DNA from: Leuconostoc citreum
Lineage (GTDB): Bacteria > Bacillota > Bacilli > Lactobacillales > Lactobacillaceae
Direction: 5' to 3'
DNA length: 64,000 nt
NCBI RefSeq assembly: GCF_004354555.1
Contig: NZ_PUFH01000004.1
Coordinates: 1 to 64,000, forward strand
Under the pieces are notes generated by a model. It had not been told where the DNA came from and searched no databases. It worked only from the letters and a program-made list of their open reading frames with translations. This document shows positions 60,182 through 64,000 of this stretch, in pieces. Made by a program: the position numbers and the translations under genes. The first letter of the stretch is position 1. Each line of letters opens with the position of its first letter.

Positions 60182-60220
60182 AAAAAACCAGTCACTGTTA
60201 TATGTGGCTGGTTTTTTTTT
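60182..60220 (+). terminator. Terminator of rpoBC
   Basis: AAAAAACCAG-T-CAC / GTG-G-CTGGTTTTTT with an 8-nt loop and nine T. Confidence 0.92.
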
Positions 60221-60231
60221 AACAATAATCT

Positions 60232-60264
60232 AATTAGGCCAAAATATGTCCAATTAGGCCAAAA
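60232..60264 (+). repeat. 13-bp direct repeat upstream of mrnC
   Basis: AATTAGGCCAAAA occurs at 60232-60244 and 60252-60264, exactly 20 bp apart (two helical turns) on the same face of DNA. Confidence 0.7.
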
Positions 60265-60325
60265 AGATGGGCAACAAATGTTTTATTCGCTAAACTAAAA
60301 TAGTTCTGCAGAACATTTATCAAAC

Positions 60326-60356
60326 TTGTACGCGTTGTGAAAATCTCGCGTATAAT
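60326..60356 (+). promoter_or_regulatory. mrnC promoter
   Basis: TATAAT at 60351-60356 with a distant TTGTAC (19-bp spacing). The predicted start point falls at or next to the mrnC ATG. Confidence 0.5.
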
Positions 60357-60362
60357 ATAATT

Positions 60363-60770
60363 ATGCATAATTTACAATACGAACAAATGAATGGGTTGTC
60401 GTTGGCTTATATCGGTGATGCAATATACGAACTTGAAGTGCGCCAACATTTATTATCATTAGGAATAACTAAAGTGAATGCGTTACAGAAACAAAGTAAG
60501 TTCTACGTTTCTGCCAAAGCACACGCGGCTTTATTTAATCATATGACAACAGATAACATACTGACTGAACAAGAACTTGTGTATTTTAAGCGCGGACGTA
60601 ATGCCAAATCACATACAAAGGCAAAAAATACTGATGTGGTAACGTATCGCATTTCAACGGGTGTAGAAGCCTTGTTCGGTTATCTTTATTTATCTGAACA
60701 ACATGAACGCATTAGTCAATTGATGCGCTGGATTTTTGAACAAGTTGAGACAGGGAGAACAAGTGAATGA
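60363..60770 (+). CDS. mrnC: Mini-ribonuclease 3
   Basis: RNase III-like enzyme without an RNA-binding domain that matures 23S rRNA. 135 aa with LAYIGDAIYELEVR, the KRGRNAKS segment and STGVEALFGYLYL. The ATG lies 6 bases after a perfect -10 and has no ribosome binding site, so the mRNA may be leaderless. Starts the mrnC-rlmB-sigma operon; the cysS gene that precedes mrnC in B. subtilis is absent. Confidence 0.94.
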   Translation: MHNLQYEQMNGLSLAYIGDAIYELEVRQHLLSLGITKVNALQKQSKFYVSAKAHAALFNHMTTDNILTEQELVYFKRGRNAKSHTKAKNTDVVTYRISTGVEALFGYLYLSEQHERISQLMRWIFEQVETGRTSE

Positions 60771-61528
60771 AACGTGAACAGGGAACAGCAGATCAAGCAG
60801 AATTTGTTTATGGGCATTATGCCAGTGTCGAATCTCTTAAAGGAACACAAGAGATAAACAAAGTATGGTTGCAGACAGGTTTGCAGGACAAAATTAGAAA
60901 TGAAATAACGCAATTGGCTAAAAAAAGGGGTTTGGTTATTCAGCAAGCACCTAAATCCAAATTGGATGAATTGACTGATGGCGGTAATCATCAGGGGGTT
61001 GTTCTAAGCGTAGCTGCATTTGCATATGCAACTGTTGATGATTTGTTTGACTTTGCCGACGCACACCATGAAGCCCCTTTCTTTCTCATTCTTGATGGTA
61101 TTGAGGATCCACATAATTTAGGCTCCATTTTGAGAACTGCTGATGCAGCTGGGGTTCATGGCATTATTATTCCTAAGCGACGTGCTGTTCAGTTGACGGC
61201 AACGGTTGCTAAGATTTCTACAGGTGCCATTGAGCATGTGCCTGTTGCGCGTGTCACGAACTTAGTTAATGTAGTGGGTGAATTAAAAGATCGTGGTGTG
61301 TGGGTTTTTGGAACTGACATGTCGGGTGATGATTATCGTCGTTGGGATGCTAAGGGACCCACTGCCTTAGTGATTGGTAATGAAGGGAAAGGCATATCAC
61401 CACTTTTGAAAAAGAAAGTTGATAGTATGCTTACAATTCCGATGGTTGGTCATGTTCAAAGTTTAAATGCGAGCGTTGCAGCGAGTTTGTTAATTTATCA
61501 AGGATTTAATTCACGTCACCCACTATAA
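60767..61528 (+). CDS. rlmB: 23S rRNA 2'-O-methyltransferase (RlmB/TrmH family)
   Basis: SPOUT methyltransferase expected to methylate G2251-equivalent of 23S rRNA. 253 aa: N-terminal substrate-binding domain (FVYGHYASVESL) and knotted catalytic domain with ILDGIEDPHNLGSILRTADA, VIGNEGKGIS and MVGHVQSLNASVAAS. Overlaps mrnC by 4 bases (ATGA). AGGGAG ribosome binding site. Confidence 0.93.
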   Translation: MKREQGTADQAEFVYGHYASVESLKGTQEINKVWLQTGLQDKIRNEITQLAKKRGLVIQQAPKSKLDELTDGGNHQGVVLSVAAFAYATVDDLFDFADAHHEAPFFLILDGIEDPHNLGSILRTADAAGVHGIIIPKRRAVQLTATVAKISTGAIEHVPVARVTNLVNVVGELKDRGVWVFGTDMSGDDYRRWDAKGPTALVIGNEGKGISPLLKKKVDSMLTIPMVGHVQSLNASVAASLLIYQGFNSRHPL

Positions 61529-61547
61529 AATAGTGAGGATAATATAT

Positions 61548-62108
61548 TTGGGTAAGGACAAATTAGTTCCAGTTGTACATGCAGCACAAAGAGGACATGA
61601 TTTTGCTTATCATGTTTTAATAAAACATTTAAAGGGTGCTGTATTTGATGTCCATCGTCGTAAAATAAGTGGTAGAATGACGGCCGATGATTGGTATGCT
61701 GATGGATTGGAAGTATTGATTAAATGTGTTAATAAATTTGATACACGACAACCACGTGCTAAATTTTCCACTTATTTTATTACGGCATTATCAAATCATG
61801 CAACAGATTTAGTTAGAGCACATTATACTGCTAAATCCGATTTTGAAAAAACAATAATGTCAGACAGTGCTGAAGCGGATGGTTACTGTTTCGAACAAGG
61901 AACAGATACTTATAATCCAGAAAAGTTAGTTATTTTAAAAGATATGTTGCAGCATACTGAACTAGCGCAAACAGCCGAATTTAAAAAAGCAGCATTACAT
62001 TTTTTAGGCGTAAAAGCAATGACTACTTCAAGTAGCGGGCGCCGCTTGGAGCAAATGCAATATCGCCTAAAAAAGGCGATTAATCATGCGATTGAAGCCC
62101 CATTGTGA
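61548..62108 (+). CDS. SigH/ComX-like alternative sigma factor
   Basis: 186 aa from TTG 61548, chosen because GTGAGGA is 7 bases upstream; GTG 61533 is part of that site. Sigma region 2 is recognisable (DDWYADGLEVLIKCVNKFDT and RAKFSTYFITALSNHATDLVR, about residues 45-95). Region 4 is weakly conserved, with a short basic C-terminus. It lies after mrnC-rlmB, the locus of sigH in B. subtilis, supporting orthology with SigH/ComX competence sigma factors. Could control comC-type genes; not shown. Confidence 0.78.
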   Translation: MGKDKLVPVVHAAQRGHDFAYHVLIKHLKGAVFDVHRRKISGRMTADDWYADGLEVLIKCVNKFDTRQPRAKFSTYFITALSNHATDLVRAHYTAKSDFEKTIMSDSAEADGYCFEQGTDTYNPEKLVILKDMLQHTELAQTAEFKKAALHFLGVKAMTTSSSGRRLEQMQYRLKKAINHAIEAPL

Positions 62109-62147
62109 AATAATTATGCGACAACGTGTGTTTCAAGGAGCTCTCTG

Positions 62148-63523
<1,376 letters not shown>

Positions 63524-63536
63524 TAATTTAATGCCG

Positions 63537-63564
63537 AAATCATACCTTTGGGTATGATTTTTTT
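63537..63564 (+). terminator. Terminator of eno
   Basis: AAATCATACC / GGTATGATTT with loop TTTG and seven T. Confidence 0.92.
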
Positions 63565-63636
63565 GTACATATAATTAACAATGAATGGTATGATTAATTT
63601 TAACAAGAGTAAAAATTATAATGGTAGGTTAAGAGC

Positions 63637-63786
63637 ATGAAACAGAAACCACTTGTGATAACAATAACTGCCGGAATTACTCTAGCAACTATTGCACATA
63701 TTATTTATTGGCAAACTCGTGATGCAAGGACTAGAGAGAAAGAACCAATCAGTAGGATATTACGATGGCTAATACAACAAAAATAG
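63637..63786 (+). CDS. Small membrane protein, function unknown
   Basis: 49 aa (start MKQKPLVITITAGITLATIA) with one hydrophobic segment (about 5-24) and a basic C-terminal tail. The ribosome binding site is weak. It overlaps the 5' end of tag by 22 bases in another frame, which suggests coupling, but coding status is uncertain. Confidence 0.45.
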   Translation: MKQKPLVITITAGITLATIAHIIYWQTRDARTREKEPISRILRWLIQQK

Positions 63787-64000
63787 CGCGGTGTGCATGG
63801 GCCTCTGGTAGTAAAACGACGCCTTTAATGATGACATATCACGATCTGGAGTGGGGACATCCCCTAAAAGATAATGATAGCTTGTTATTTGAGCTATTAA
63901 CATTAGAAATATTTCAAGCTGGTCTGAGCTGGGAGATTGTATTAAAAAAGCGTCATCACTTAAAAAAAGCCTTTTGGGCGTTTGATCTCGAATCTGTGGC
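63765..64000 (+). CDS. tag: DNA-3-methyladenine glycosylase I (partial)
   Basis: Removes 3-methyladenine from alkylated DNA. The first 78 codons are in the window and run off its end. Family features visible: RCAWASG with the zinc-site Cys, MTYHDLEWGHPL and the LTLEIFQAGLSWEIVLKKR helix-hairpin region. Start ATG 63765 with GGAT upstream. Confidence 0.9.
   Translation, partial: MANTTKIARCAWASGSKTTPLMMTYHDLEWGHPLKDNDSLLFELLTLEIFQAGLSWEIVLKKRHHLKKAFWAFDLESV

Noticed and set aside
60232-60264. CRISPR repeat
   Set aside because: Only two 13-bp copies with a 7-bp spacer and no cas genes.

Overview
The window is chromosomal, low-GC Firmicute DNA whose gene content and order fit a heterofermentative lactic acid bacterium of the Leuconostocaceae, most likely Leuconostoc. 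The reasons are the lactobacillus-type S12, RpoB and ClpC sequences, the class Ib ribonucleotide reductase, strong AGGAGG ribosome binding sites, and the TTGACA/TATAAT promoters. The assignment comes from recognising protein families and has not been checked by search. I saw no insertion sequence, prophage, CRISPR array or other mobile element; this is an information-processing core region.

Layout. 1-1407: array of 14 tRNA genes in the order of the Bacillus subtilis trnB cluster, with a hairpin terminator inside it. 1409-9380: serS behind a T-box leader, secA, prfB without its programmed frameshift, clpC, and convergent comC (prepilin peptidase). 10100-13590: str genes rpsL-rpsG, then fusA behind its own attenuator-like leader. 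13612-18760: an MFS transporter and the potABCD spermidine/putrescine transporter. 18796-32993: the S10-spc-alpha ribosomal superoperon with secY, adk, infA, rpmJ and rpoA; rpsN is missing and the operon is split there by a terminator and a new promoter. 33003-35837 (minus): polyprenyl diphosphate synthase and an NDH-2/DoxX fusion. 35926-40327: ecfA1-ecfA2-ecfT-truA and rplM-rpsI. 40340-44246: tRNA-Pro, hflX, a histidine phosphatase and a CNNM/CBS membrane protein. 44597-48727: nrdHEIF. 48730-52499: a PAP2-family membrane protein lacking catalytic residues, tRNA-Tyr/Gln, gpmA, csp, tRNA-Leu, a small coiled-coil membrane protein and a divergent tpiA. 52506-60220: rpoB-rpoC, with an attenuator-like rpoB leader and a 28-bp perfect-length hairpin between the two genes. 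60351-64000: mrnC, rlmB, a SigH/ComX-like sigma factor, eno, a 49-aa membrane ORF and the start of tag.

How the genes work together: most of the window builds and serves the translation and transcription machinery (20+ ribosomal proteins, EF-G, IF1, RF2, RNA polymerase core subunits alpha, beta and beta prime, tRNAs, rRNA/tRNA modification and processing). Protein export (SecA, SecY), proteostasis (ClpC), central glycolysis (TpiA, GpmA, Eno), dNTP supply (NrdHEIF), and polyamine and vitamin uptake accompany it. The most unusual material is regulatory or degenerative: the rpoB-rpoC hairpin, leader attenuators at rpoB and fusA, the secA leader hairpin, the loss of the prfB frameshift and of rpsN, a short-LID adenylate kinase, a PAP2 protein with its catalytic Lys and His replaced, and a micro-ORF holding the only Shine-Dalgarno sequence before a phosphatase gene. 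I did not find a clearly new multi-gene system.
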